The notes under the pieces: model-generated
Told to the model about the DNA's origin: nothing
Seen by the model: only the letters and a program-made list of their open reading frames with translations
Databases searched by the model: none
Program-made: the position numbers and the translations under genes
Shown: one piece after another, positions 34,098 to 42,941 of the stretch
Position numbering within the stretch: position 1 is the stretch's first letter
Layout: each line of letters opens with the position of its first letter
Source of the DNA: Acidobacteriota bacterium
GTDB taxonomy: Bacteria; Acidobacteriota; Blastocatellia; UBA7656
Reading direction: 5' to 3'
NCBI GenBank assembly: GCA_040754075.1
Contig: JBFMDH010000047.1
Span: 1-49,069 of the forward strand
DNA: 49,069 nucleotides

Positions 34098-34247
34098 GTG
34101 ATCAAGTCATCAATTTCAAAGTTCGCCCGTGAAGGAGGGCTATTGACACTCGGCGAGTTAGAGCAGTTAGCCAAATAATTAACTGAAGTTGAGAGAGCGG
34201 TCTTTGACCGCGTGATTCGGGAAATTGCCTCAGTGGAATTCAAATAA
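34098..34247 (+). pseudogene. Small ORF remnant with one internal stop
   Basis: From GTG 34098 one frame runs 50 codons to TAA at 34245-34247, interrupted only by a TAA at 34176-34178. The two halves, ending ELEQLAK and then LTEVERAVFDRVIREIASV, look like one small helical protein. No family recognised. It may be a decayed gene or a chance frame. Confidence 0.35.
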
Positions 34248-34253
34248 TCGCTG

Positions 34254-37217
34254 TTAGAAATTTTTTATTAATATCAAATCCTTTTCCCAGATGCCGCGCA
34301 CACAAGCCAGTCGTTTGCCATCCGGTGACCATTCAAATCCGAACAGCAAATCATTGACAAAGCTGGTTAATTTTCGAGCCGAACCGCCATCAACCGGTTG
34401 CAGCCAGATATTCGATTGTTCTTTATCAATGTAAGTCAGGGCACGCCCATCGCTTGTCCACTTGGCAGGGAAGCCATTGTGAATGGCTTGCGGAAAAATT
34501 TTTACGGGTTCGCCGCCGTCAATCGTCAGCAATGCCATATGCCATTGCGATGGGGATGCCGCAGAAAGCGTTAAGTAGGAAATCAATTTTCCGTCAGGCG
34601 ATACGCTGGGGAATCTCGACACTTGATTGGTCAATTGAATGGGGTCGCCGCCATTGATTGAGACTTTCCATAAATTGGATTTGCCGCTGCCGATGTCTGT
34701 GTAGACAACCCACTCACCGTCGGGCGTGCAATGCGGTTGGTCTTCACCTTGGCCGTTGGTTAATTGTGTAAGATTTGTGCCGGCAATATCCATGCGGTAA
34801 AGATGGCGCGTGCCCGTCAAATCAAAGGCGAAGATAATATAGTTGCCGTCTGCGGTCACGTTGGCAGAAACCGCGACTGCCTGCGCCGTCAATTCGCCGA
34901 GTAACTGTCGTTGATTGCTGCCGTCTTCATTCATCACAGAGATGTCTGCGGTGCCAGACATGTCGGAATCGAAAACCATTTTGCCATCAGTCGTCCAGCG
35001 AATTTGACCGCGATAACCGCCCGCGCCGAAAGTCATCTTTCGAGCCTTCTCCAGTTCAGGGGTTGACGCCATCCACAAATGAGAATTGCGTTTGGTCTGC
35101 AAAGCGAGTAAAGCATTTGCCTGAGCTGCCAGACTCAAACGACCGTAATCGACGGTGTTGCTGGTGAGCTTTCGCGCTTCGCCTGTCGGATAAGCCATTT
35201 GCCAGATACGCACCGGCTCTCCCGATTTTTCGGCAGCAATCATGAGCAATCCTTTGCCATCAGCAAGCCAACCCAGTTGTCCGACCCAGCGCCATTTTTT
35301 CGCAGCAAGCGGTTTGATTAACCAATCATCAACCTGGATTTGCGCCACATAACGATTGATACCGCCATCCGCATGTCCGGCAGCGCAGGCAATGATTTTG
35401 CCATCGGGTGACCATGCCGGGTCGCCGAAAAATTCCGGCGATTTGAGGGTTGCAATCCGGGTTTCGGCGCTGCCGTCAATATTGGCAATCAATAGACGAC
35501 TTTCGCGTTGCGCCACAAGGTCCCGACGATAAGCGAACTGCCGTCCATCGGGCGAAAAGGCGATGGTGCCGTCAACGCCCTCTTTAATTTTTTTCGGGGT
35601 TCCGCCAAGCAGGGCAATGCGATACAAAGAGAATAGACGGTCGTTTTTATTTCTTGCGGTGTAGTAAATGTGATTGCCGTCGTTTGAAAAGGTCAATCCG
35701 CCAAAGATGGTTTCTGACGCGGGAATGATTTGCGCGATGCTTGATGCCGCCAGTTGTCTGACCCACAGACTGCCGGTTTGTACGCTGTCCATTATCGTAT
35801 AAGCGATGTATTTGCCATCCGGCGAAATCGCGGCGTTCACCAGATTGCCGGTGTTGGTGAGCCGGGTTTCAATAATTGCCGGTAAAGTCGGATGTTGAAT
35901 GCGGCGCTTCTCAAAATATTTGTAGGCGAAAAAGAAAAGGGTTGCCGCAATCAGCAGCGAAACGCCGATGACCGGCAGGAAGTGTTTATGCCGTGTAAAA
36001 AATTTTATGCGATGGTTGCCGGTATTGAATGCCGGTTCAGCAGCCGTCGTTACTCGCGCTTCGCGTCCGTCGCTACTGAGAGCTTCCCGTTCGGCAGTGA
36101 GTCGAAGCATTTCAACGGTTTCAATGCCCCCTTGCCTGGCTTCGAGATAGGCTTTTAATTTGCTGAGGGCAGTAGCGAATTCGGCGGCGGATTGAAAGCG
36201 TTGATTTCGGTCTTTGGCTAAAGCGCGTTTGATAATCGCATCAAATATCGGCGAGAGCGTGTGATTGATTTGGCTTGGCAAGAGCGGCTCTTTGCTGACG
36301 ATTTCCTGCATAATCGAAAAAGCATTTTCGCCCTTGAACGGTCGCTCACCGACGGCTGCTTCGTAAAGCATCGCGCCGAGCGAAAAGATGTCCGAGCGCG
36401 CATCGAGTGATTCCCCGCGAACCTGCTCCGGTGACATATAAGCAACGGTGCCAACCACGACGCCTTCGAGCGTGAGTTGTAAAAGTGTCGTGTGTTCATC
36501 CGGGTTTTTGCGATTGATGGGAGCCACGGTTTTCGCGATACCGAAATCGAGCAACTTGGCTTGTCCGTTTGGCGCAATCAACACATTCGCGGGTTTTATA
36601 TCGCGATGTACCAAGCCTGCCGCCTGTGCCGCTGCTAAGGCTTGCGCCAACTCAGCGCCAATCGTCAGCAGTTGTGGAAAATCGAGTTTGCCCGCTCTCA
36701 TCATCGCCGCAAGGGTTTCGCCTTCGATATATTCCATCACGATAAAATCAAAGTCTTCGGCTTCCTCGATGGCGTGAATGGTGACGATATTCGGATGATT
36801 GAGCGCCGCTGCGGCTTGCGCTTCCCTGAGCAATCGTTTTCGCGGATAACGTGTGTAAGCCGATTCTGCGATTAGTAATTTAATGGCGACCTGTCGCCCG
36901 AGCCGTGTATCTTGCGCAAGGAAAACCGCGCCCATGCCACCCTCGCCCAATTGCGAAATGATGCGATAATGTTTGAGTTGCTGACCGGCAGATAAAAGCG
37001 CTGGCGTTTGTGCAAGGTCTTTGGCGACGACTTCGAGAGCAGGCGTTTCAATAAACTGTTCGGCGGAGGTTTGATAGTCGAGAAGCGATTCGACTTCGCG
37101 TTGCAATTCCTCATCCCCCTCACAGGCTTCCAGCAAAAATGGCTTGCGCGTTTCCGGCGGCAATTCGACGACCCGGCGATACAGTTGAACGATTTGTTGA
37201 TAACGTTCAGGTGTCAT
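34254..37217 (-). CDS. Ser/Thr protein kinase with TolB/PD40 beta-propeller
   Basis: 987-aa membrane kinase of the PknB type. The kinase domain (about residues 82-355) has GEGGMGAVFLA, VAIKLLI with the catalytic Lys, HRDIKPANVL, DFGIAK and MSPEQVRGE. A single membrane helix follows near 412-432 (FLPVIGVSLLIAATLFFF). The outer part consists of PD40/TolB-like propeller blades such as ISPDGKYIAYTI, FSPDGRQFAYRR and WSPDGKIIACAA. Kinases with this layout are abundant in Acidobacteriota. The start overlaps the stop of the ECF sigma gene by 4 bases, so the pair is one regulatory unit in which the kinase may modify or sense for the sigma factor. Confidence 0.93.
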   Translation of the reverse strand: MTPERYQQIVQLYRRVVELPPETRKPFLLEACEGDEELQREVESLLDYQTSAEQFIETPALEVVAKDLAQTPALLSAGQQLKHYRIISQLGEGGMGAVFLAQDTRLGRQVAIKLLIAESAYTRYPRKRLLREAQAAAALNHPNIVTIHAIEEAEDFDFIVMEYIEGETLAAMMRAGKLDFPQLLTIGAELAQALAAAQAAGLVHRDIKPANVLIAPNGQAKLLDFGIAKTVAPINRKNPDEHTTLLQLTLEGVVVGTVAYMSPEQVRGESLDARSDIFSLGAMLYEAAVGERPFKGENAFSIMQEIVSKEPLLPSQINHTLSPIFDAIIKRALAKDRNQRFQSAAEFATALSKLKAYLEARQGGIETVEMLRLTAEREALSSDGREARVTTAAEPAFNTGNHRIKFFTRHKHFLPVIGVSLLIAATLFFFAYKYFEKRRIQHPTLPAIIETRLTNTGNLVNAAISPDGKYIAYTIMDSVQTGSLWVRQLAASSIAQIIPASETIFGGLTFSNDGNHIYYTARNKNDRLFSLYRIALLGGTPKKIKEGVDGTIAFSPDGRQFAYRRDLVAQRESRLLIANIDGSAETRIATLKSPEFFGDPAWSPDGKIIACAAGHADGGINRYVAQIQVDDWLIKPLAAKKWRWVGQLGWLADGKGLLMIAAEKSGEPVRIWQMAYPTGEARKLTSNTVDYGRLSLAAQANALLALQTKRNSHLWMASTPELEKARKMTFGAGGYRGQIRWTTDGKMVFDSDMSGTADISVMNEDGSNQRQLLGELTAQAVAVSANVTADGNYIIFAFDLTGTRHLYRMDIAGTNLTQLTNGQGEDQPHCTPDGEWVVYTDIGSGKSNLWKVSINGGDPIQLTNQVSRFPSVSPDGKLISYLTLSAASPSQWHMALLTIDGGEPVKIFPQAIHNGFPAKWTSDGRALTYIDKEQSNIWLQPVDGGSARKLTSFVNDLLFGFEWSPDGKRLACVRGIWEKDLILIKNF

Positions 37218-37789
37218 TGCAGGTTTTTATCCAATTCGCGAAGCAACCAGACTTTCGCCATGCTCCAATCATTTCTGACGGTTCGCGCCGAAAGCTGCAA
37301 AGCCTGAGCAATCTCTTCTTCGCTAAGACCACCGAAAAACCGCAATTCGACAATTTTGCTCTGCCGCGAATCCAGTTTTTCTAAAGTTTTCAAGGCATCA
37401 TCAAGCGCGACAATATCCGGGCTTCGTTCACTTGAGACGATTAAGGCATCATCGAGGGTGACGCGCTCCAGCCCTTTGCCGCGTTTTAACTTCTGACGAC
37501 GGCGGGCAAAATCGACCAGAATCTGGCGCATCAATTGCGCAGAAATCGCCAGGAAATGGGCGCGATTTTGTAACTCGACCTGTTTGACATCAACGAGTCG
37601 CAAATAGACTTCATTAACGAGCGCCGTAGTTTGCAGGCTGTGGTCTTCGCGTTCGTGTTTCAGATAGCGTTTGGCTGTTTGATGAAGTTCCTGATAGACC
37701 AGTGGGATGAGTTTATCGAGCGCGGCGCGGTCACCACGGTTCCAGGCGAGCAGCAATGCCGTCACGTCTTGTGGAGATGAGGTCGCCAT
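37214..37789 (-). CDS. ECF sigma factor (PF07638-type)
   Basis: 191-aa extracytoplasmic-function sigma factor of the Sigma70_ECF (PF07638) kind. Region 2 spans about residues 10-95 (VYQELHQTAKRYLKHERE, LVNEVYLRLVD, FLAISAQLMRQILVDFAR). Region 4 spans about 130-185 (LDSRQSKIVELRFFGGLSEEEIAQAL, SARTVRNDWSMAKVWLLREL). No anti-sigma gene is next to it; instead the kinase overlaps its 3' end, the known arrangement for kinase-controlled ECF factors in Acidobacteriota and Planctomycetes. Its targets are not visible here. Confidence 0.93.
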   Translation of the reverse strand: MATSSPQDVTALLLAWNRGDRAALDKLIPLVYQELHQTAKRYLKHEREDHSLQTTALVNEVYLRLVDVKQVELQNRAHFLAISAQLMRQILVDFARRRQKLKRGKGLERVTLDDALIVSSERSPDIVALDDALKTLEKLDSRQSKIVELRFFGGLSEEEIAQALQLSARTVRNDWSMAKVWLLRELDKNLQ

Positions 37790-38084
37790 AAGCTTTACTT
37801 GAACTCAAAATGGGATTGACCCAAGCAAATTACCACACTTCCAAATCACCCGCCAAACAGGAGGGTAAGGCAGATTAAAGAATAGGAGGCTTGCCTGACA
37901 TCTAATAATTGTGCCACCCGGTTAATCAACTCCCCTCGAAAACCTGCCGGTTAAAATGAATTTTTTGAAAAAAATATTTTCAATGATTGCCGCTTTTTTA
38001 AAGCAACGACGCTTTAGGTAGGTGAGGGCAAATTTTTAGCGAATTTGTTCCGAAATTTTATTTGAGCGCAAAGGAGAAGATTGT

Positions 38085-38996
38085 ATGAAACCCTGTTTCA
38101 ATTATCAGGATACGCTGGCGGCATCGGAAAAAATCCATTGGCGCGTCGAAGAGATTATTGGCGGCGATAAACAACTCGATTTCACCAAACCGTTTATGCC
38201 CGAATCACTGGCGCGTGTCACAGACCTTACCTTTTTAAATGCCGAGGAGCAACGCCTTGTGAATCAAATTCGCGGCAATGCCTATCTTTGTATCTTCGGG
38301 CTTGTCGAAGAGTTCATTCTGCCATTTGTCTTAGACCATGCGCGGCAGCAACTTGCCGGGAATGATTATCGTGTGCGCGCCCTTTTACAATTTGCCAGCG
38401 AAGAAGCCAAACACATTCATCTGTTCAAATGTTTTCGCGAAGAATTCGCTCGCGGGTTCGGCAAGCCCTGCGCCGTCATCGGCCCGCCCGAAGCGATTGC
38501 CGATTTTGTTTTGTCGCATCACCCGCTGGCGGTGGCGATGGCGATTTTGCATATCGAGTGGATGACGCAAAAACACTACACCGAAAGCATTCAGGATAAT
38601 CAGCAACTCGACCCGCAGTTTAAAAGCCTGCTCAAACATCACTGGATGGAAGAAGCGCAACACGCCAAACTCGATACCTTGATGGTCGAAGCATTGGCGG
38701 CAAATTGCAGCGACGCAGAAATAGAACAAGCGGTTGAAGATTATTTGAAGATCGGCGGTTTTCTTGATGAAGGATTAAAGCAACAAACGACATTCGATCT
38801 GGAGAGTTTGCTGTGCGCGACGGGGCGCGATCTTTCACCCGATGAGCAGCAGGCTTTTATCGAAAAACAACATCAGGCAAATCGCTGGTCATATCTCGGT
38901 TCAGGCATGACGCACCCGAATTTTCTGGCGACACTTGAAAATTTAAGTCCCGCTGCCAGAAAACGAATCGAAGCGGTGGCGCCGGTTTTTTGTTAA
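38085..38996 (+). CDS. AurF-like diiron oxygenase / ferritin-like protein
   Basis: 303-aa four-helix-bundle protein. Candidate iron ligands are in order: Glu in FGLVEEF, E-x2-H in ASEEAKHIH, Glu in HIEWMTQKHY, and H-x3-E-x2-H in HHWMEEAQH. That pattern fits AurF-type (PF11583) diiron N-oxygenases better than ferritin. The ATG follows AAAGGAGA. OsmC is 68 bp downstream on the same strand, suggesting a joint oxidative-stress function. The natural substrate cannot be inferred. A weak sigma-54-like site at 38027-38040 lies upstream but was not accepted. Confidence 0.78.
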   Translation: MKPCFNYQDTLAASEKIHWRVEEIIGGDKQLDFTKPFMPESLARVTDLTFLNAEEQRLVNQIRGNAYLCIFGLVEEFILPFVLDHARQQLAGNDYRVRALLQFASEEAKHIHLFKCFREEFARGFGKPCAVIGPPEAIADFVLSHHPLAVAMAILHIEWMTQKHYTESIQDNQQLDPQFKSLLKHHWMEEAQHAKLDTLMVEALAANCSDAEIEQAVEDYLKIGGFLDEGLKQQTTFDLESLLCATGRDLSPDEQQAFIEKQHQANRWSYLGSGMTHPNFLATLENLSPAARKRIEAVAPVFC

Positions 38997-39064
38997 GCGA
39001 AAGCTTTCACCCAACTATCGAAACTCACTTTAAAAAATGTTTATCAATTCGGAGGTATAAAAAA

Positions 39065-39625
39065 ATGGAAGATAAAATCGTCGTAAACGGCGTTGATGTT
39101 ACAAGGTTATTCAACACCATCAATGCCATTAAAGAAACGCCCACCCTGGCAACGTTTAATTTCCGTGCCAGCAATCAATGGATTAAAGGCGGTCATAACC
39201 GTTCAACTATCAAAGAATTTTACGGAGCCGGTCAAGAAGATGAAACGCGCTCCCGTCCCTTTATTTTCGATGCCGATGAACCGGATATTTTGTTGGGCGA
39301 AGACCAGGGCGCAAACCCCGTTGAATTTGTGCTGCACGCGCTTGCCGGTTGTTTAACCACGAGTTTGGTCTATCACGCGGCAGCGCAGGGCATTCATCTC
39401 GAAAGTGTGGAATCGACGCTGGAAGGCGAACTTGATTTACAGGGGTTTCTGGGACTCTCAGATGACATCCGAAATGGTTATAACGACATTCGCGTCACCT
39501 TCAATATCCGTTCGGATGCGCCGGTTGAAAAATTGCGAGAACTTTGTGAACTGGCGCAAAAACGTTCGCCGGTGTTCGATATTGTTTCCAATCCGGTGCC
39601 GGTCACTGTGCAACTTGCAATGTAG
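39065..39625 (+). CDS. OsmC-family peroxide/redox stress protein
   Basis: 186-aa OsmC/Ohr-superfamily protein. The hallmark LHALAGCLTTSLVYHAAAQGI contains one redox Cys. The position of the second catalytic Cys in Ohr/OsmC proteins (in CPV) reads SPV here, so classical two-Cys hydroperoxide reduction is unlikely. The ATG at 39065 follows CGGAGGT; a longer frame starting in the previous gene is not supported. Followed by a strong terminator, so the diiron gene and OsmC form a two-gene unit. Confidence 0.85.
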   Translation: MEDKIVVNGVDVTRLFNTINAIKETPTLATFNFRASNQWIKGGHNRSTIKEFYGAGQEDETRSRPFIFDADEPDILLGEDQGANPVEFVLHALAGCLTTSLVYHAAAQGIHLESVESTLEGELDLQGFLGLSDDIRNGYNDIRVTFNIRSDAPVEKLRELCELAQKRSPVFDIVSNPVPVTVQLAM

Positions 39626-39695
39626 AGTTGCGCAAGCGGGTTGAATAGCTGATCAGTTAGCCATTCGGTTTGAGAAATCGCTTCCCCCTGGTTTT

Positions 39696-39746
39696 GCGCC
39701 GATTGCCCAATGATGAATTCGTTCAGGCAATCGGCGCGAAATTTTT
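39696..39746 (+). terminator. Rho-independent terminator after osmC
   Basis: GCGCCGATTGCC (39696-39707) pairs perfectly with GGCAATCGGCGC (39726-39737), followed by GAAATTTTTT. A 12-bp GC-rich stem and T-run make this the clearest terminator in the window. Confidence 0.85.
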
Positions 39747-39866
39747 TGGCGTTGTGGTGTTTCATCAAAATTTGCCCGGATATTCATAACCCGCTATCGG
39801 GTGAAACCTTTTTCACCTTTGCGACACTCACTCCTTCGACATTCAAATTCAAATAGGGAAGGACCA

Positions 39867-41516
39867 ATGATTACCAAAGGTTTATTGATTTTCGTTTTAC
39901 TCATTTCGATTTTACCTGCACAGCTTTTTGCGCAGGGACAGGCGACTGCTGAAAAAGCTGAGCGCGCTTATCAACAAAAAGATTATTCAACCAGCGCCCA
40001 ACTCTACATTCAGGCGATTGCAGAAGGTGAGCGAAGCGCCAGCACATATTACAATGCCGCCTGTAGCCTGGCGCTCGCTGGCAAAAAAGATGAAGCGTTT
40101 TTGCATCTGCAAGAAGCCGTCAAAGGCGGCTGGGTCAATACCAATCATTTAAAACAGGACACGGATTTAAACAGCCTGCATAGCGACTCGCGCTGGCAAC
40201 CGCTGGTTGAGAATTGTGCGGCTCAGGAAAAACGCCAAAAGGCGTTTTGGGAAGGCGCGGCGTTGAAAACCCCGTTTCGCGAAAACCTCAGCGAAGATGA
40301 AAAGATTGCCGGGCTTTCCAGGTTTTGGTCGGAAGTCAAATTCAACTTTGCCAATTTCGACCTGGTGCAGGGTTTGGATTGGGACAAACTCTATCTCGAC
40401 TATTTGCCCAGAGTCCGACAAACCCAATCAACTTTTGAATACTACCGGGTGTTGATGGAGATGTGCGCCAAACTCAAAGACGGACACACCAATGTCTATG
40501 CGCCTGCCGAACTTGCCGATGAAACCTATGCGAGACCCGCAATCGCCACGCGCTTAATCGAAGGCAAAATTATTGTGCGTCGCGTGATGGATGAAAAACT
40601 CGCGCAGGATGGCATTGTTCAAGGGTTGGAAATTACCGAAATCAATGGGCAGCCCGCAAAGCAGTATGCCGACGAGCGCGTCGCGCCCTTTCAGAGCGCC
40701 TCGACCAAACAGGATTTGGAAGTTCGCGCCTTTGACTATTTTTTATTCTCCGGTTCAATCAGAGAACCGCTGGTGTTGACTTTCGCAGATGCTGATGGCA
40801 AACAACTGAAAAGGACGTTGACGCGATTGTCGCTAAAAGACCGGGCGAAACTCATCCCCAATGCGCCGCTCACGGAATTCAAAGTGTTGCCGGGCAACAT
40901 CGGGTTGCTGTCGCTCAATGGATTTGACAACGACCAGTCGGTAAAACTTTTTGAAGCCGCTTACCCGGAGATTGAAAAAACCGATGCCTTGATTATTGAT
41001 ATTCGTAACAATGGTGGCGGCAATAGCGGTTTCGGTTATCGCATTCTCAGTTATCTCACAGACCAGCCGTTTCAAACGTCAAAATGGCAGACCCGCAGTT
41101 ATCGCCCAGCCTATCGCGCCTGGGGAACCCCCGATGACTGGTATCGCAGCGAAGCCGGCAAGTCAAACCCCATCGGCTCGAAACTGTATTCAAAACCGGT
41201 TGTGGTGCTCACCAGTCCGCGCACTTATTCTGCCGCAGAAGATTTTGCCGTAGCTTTCGAGGTGATGAAACGCGGCAAAATCATTGGCGAAGCGACAGGC
41301 GGCAGCACCGGGCAACCGCTGTTTTTCAGTCTGCCGGGAGGCGGCAATGCGCGGGTTTGTACGAAACGCGATGCTTTTCCCGATGGACGCGAATTCGTTG
41401 GCGTCGGCGTTCAACCTGACATTTCCGTGTTGCCGACGCTTGCCGATTTTCGTGCCGGACGCGATGCGGTTTTAGAAGCGGCTGTGCTCGAAATCAAAAA
41501 ACAACTTAAAAAATAG
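39867..41516 (+). CDS. Secreted S41-family (C-terminal processing) peptidase
   Basis: 549 aa. Signal peptide 1-22 (LLIFVLLISILPAQLFAQ). A TPR-like region (about 25-105, AERAYQQKDYSTSAQLYIQA and YYNAACSLALAGKKDEA) precedes the protease. The S41 core is visible as KDGHTNVY, then IIDIRNNGGGNSGFG and the nucleophile region TSPRTYSAAEDFAV with the Ser, and GEATGGSTGQP. S41 peptidases remove C-terminal tails or degrade exported proteins. The ATG at 39867 follows GGGAAGG; the extra 22 codons upstream lack a site. Ends in a hairpin at 41524. Confidence 0.88.
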   Translation: MITKGLLIFVLLISILPAQLFAQGQATAEKAERAYQQKDYSTSAQLYIQAIAEGERSASTYYNAACSLALAGKKDEAFLHLQEAVKGGWVNTNHLKQDTDLNSLHSDSRWQPLVENCAAQEKRQKAFWEGAALKTPFRENLSEDEKIAGLSRFWSEVKFNFANFDLVQGLDWDKLYLDYLPRVRQTQSTFEYYRVLMEMCAKLKDGHTNVYAPAELADETYARPAIATRLIEGKIIVRRVMDEKLAQDGIVQGLEITEINGQPAKQYADERVAPFQSASTKQDLEVRAFDYFLFSGSIREPLVLTFADADGKQLKRTLTRLSLKDRAKLIPNAPLTEFKVLPGNIGLLSLNGFDNDQSVKLFEAAYPEIEKTDALIIDIRNNGGGNSGFGYRILSYLTDQPFQTSKWQTRSYRPAYRAWGTPDDWYRSEAGKSNPIGSKLYSKPVVVLTSPRTYSAAEDFAVAFEVMKRGKIIGEATGGSTGQPLFFSLPGGGNARVCTKRDAFPDGREFVGVGVQPDISVLPTLADFRAGRDAVLEAAVLEIKKQLKK

Positions 41517-41523
41517 TTGTATC

Positions 41524-41555
41524 GGGCAAAGGTGCTCAAGCGGGTAGCTTTGCCC
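41524..41555 (+). terminator. Hairpin after the S41 peptidase gene
   Basis: GGGCAAAG (41524-41531) pairs with CTTTGCCC (41548-41555), 7 bases past the stop codon. Only a short T-rich tail follows. Confidence 0.55.
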
Positions 41556-41602
41556 CAATTTAAATTACACCTGCGATTTACACGCCTCTTTTGCGTTCAG
41601 CA

Positions 41603-41713
41603 GGCGAAATTTCCCCACTGCGTGCGAGAAAACGCCCTAAACCTGAGCGCCGTTGAAATCCCTGAAACCTGCGAAGCGGAAATTGTCGCGCTTTTTTACG
41701 GCATACGATTTGC
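41603..41713 (+). promoter_or_regulatory. Sigma-54-type promoter with paired upstream dyads (USP at 41806)
   Basis: CGGCATACGATTTGCT has GG at 41700-41701 and GC at 41712-41713. Start predicted near 41725, leader 80 nt. The site at 41623-41638 matches, in reverse, 13 of 16 bases of the dyad at 21864, with its centre about 70 bp above the GG. A second site beginning GCGAAATTTC (41604-41613) lies about 20 bp further and shares those ten bases with the dyad at 16292. Confidence 0.68.
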
Positions 41714-41805
41714 TATAAAAAATGATACTGCTAAGTGTAGGTTTAAGTTGTTGAGCCTGCGTTTACCAGCGGTTGATGGTCGGTCTCGAGAAAGGAGAGT
41801 GTACC

Positions 41806-42762
41806 ATGAGCGAACGAATGAAGATTTTGCTTGCCTATGATGGTTCCGCGTGCGCAGACCATGCCATTGAAGATATGCAACGCGCCGGATTGCCTGCCGA
41901 AGCTGATGCTTTGGTTGTAGCGGTTGAAGAGGTTTGGCTGCCCGCGCCGCCCATGTCGAGTTATGAAATCGTTGAAAAAATGGTTTTGCCCGAAGGCCAG
42001 GTAGCCACGCAAATGGCTCCCGTAGCCGGTTTCAGGGCAGAAGACAGCGAAGCTTATAAATTGGCAGAGGAAGCCCAACGGAAAATCCAACGGTTGTTTC
42101 CTGCCTGGCAGGTGACGATCAAATGCGCCATCGGTTCACCGGCAACCGAAGTTTTACGAATTGCCGATGAATGGAAACCGGATTTGATTGTCGTGGGTTC
42201 GCACGGACGCACGGCGCTCGGGCGCTTCTTTTTTGGCAGCGTATCACACAAAATTGTGACCGAAGCGCATGCGACAGTGCGGGTTTCGCGATGTGCGGAA
42301 ACCAATGGGGTCGAAAAAGAGAAGTTGCTGATTGCGGTTGATGGGTCGATGAATGCGGAAACTGCCATCCAGACCGTCGCGCATAGACAATTTCCCGCAG
42401 AAACCGAGGCGCGTGTGGTGATTGTTACAGACCCGCTCAAACCTTCACTGGTCGGAGCTTTTATTCCGCGCGTCAGCGAATGGGTTGATGAGAGCAACAA
42501 AGATGAGCGCAACTGGGCGCGGGATACGGCGCGTCAGCAGGCGGAAATTTTAAACCGCGCCGGTTTTCTGGCTTCTTATGCGGTGCGCGAAGGCGACCCG
42601 CGACGCGAACTGATTCGCGAAGCCGAAGACTGGAACGCGACCACCATTTTCGTTGGCGCGAGAGGGTTGAATACGGTTGATCGGTTCCTGCTTGGCAGCG
42701 TATCGGCAGCCATTGCCCAACGCGCCGAATGCACCGTTGAAATCGTGCGCCCGAAAACCTAG
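41806..42762 (+). CDS. Tandem-domain universal stress protein
   Basis: 318 aa with two UspA folds. Domain 1 begins KILLAYDGSACADHAI and has the ATP loop GSHGRTALGRFFFGSVS. Domain 2 begins KLLIAVDGSMNAETAI and has GARGLNTVDRFLLGSVS. Both loops keep the glycines needed for nucleotide binding. The ATG at 41806 follows AAAGGAGAG. The preceding 290-bp gap carries a hairpin and a sigma-54-type promoter with two dyads. The Nramp-like gene follows 179 bp later with no clear signal in the gap. Confidence 0.9.
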   Translation: MSERMKILLAYDGSACADHAIEDMQRAGLPAEADALVVAVEEVWLPAPPMSSYEIVEKMVLPEGQVATQMAPVAGFRAEDSEAYKLAEEAQRKIQRLFPAWQVTIKCAIGSPATEVLRIADEWKPDLIVVGSHGRTALGRFFFGSVSHKIVTEAHATVRVSRCAETNGVEKEKLLIAVDGSMNAETAIQTVAHRQFPAETEARVVIVTDPLKPSLVGAFIPRVSEWVDESNKDERNWARDTARQQAEILNRAGFLASYAVREGDPRRELIREAEDWNATTIFVGARGLNTVDRFLLGSVSAAIAQRAECTVEIVRPKT

Positions 42763-42941
42763 GCGGTCTATAGCGGTTAGAGGATTGAGAAACCGTAATC
42801 AACATACTGTCTGCGGCAGCGCAGAGGTCGCTCGTTTTGTACCGGCTGCATTAGCCGAGCGTCGAATTTTTATGAAACGCCGTTCGCATAAACGGATGTT
42901 GACGATAAACCTATTGAAGCGAGAGTCTAAGTATACGATGT

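Noticed and set aside
38027-38040. A tenth possible sigma-54 site (GGCAAATTTTTAGC) before the diiron-protein gene
   Set aside because: Spacing is right, but the -12 half is TAGC instead of TTGC, and no dyad lies at the usual distance in the AT-rich sequence above it.
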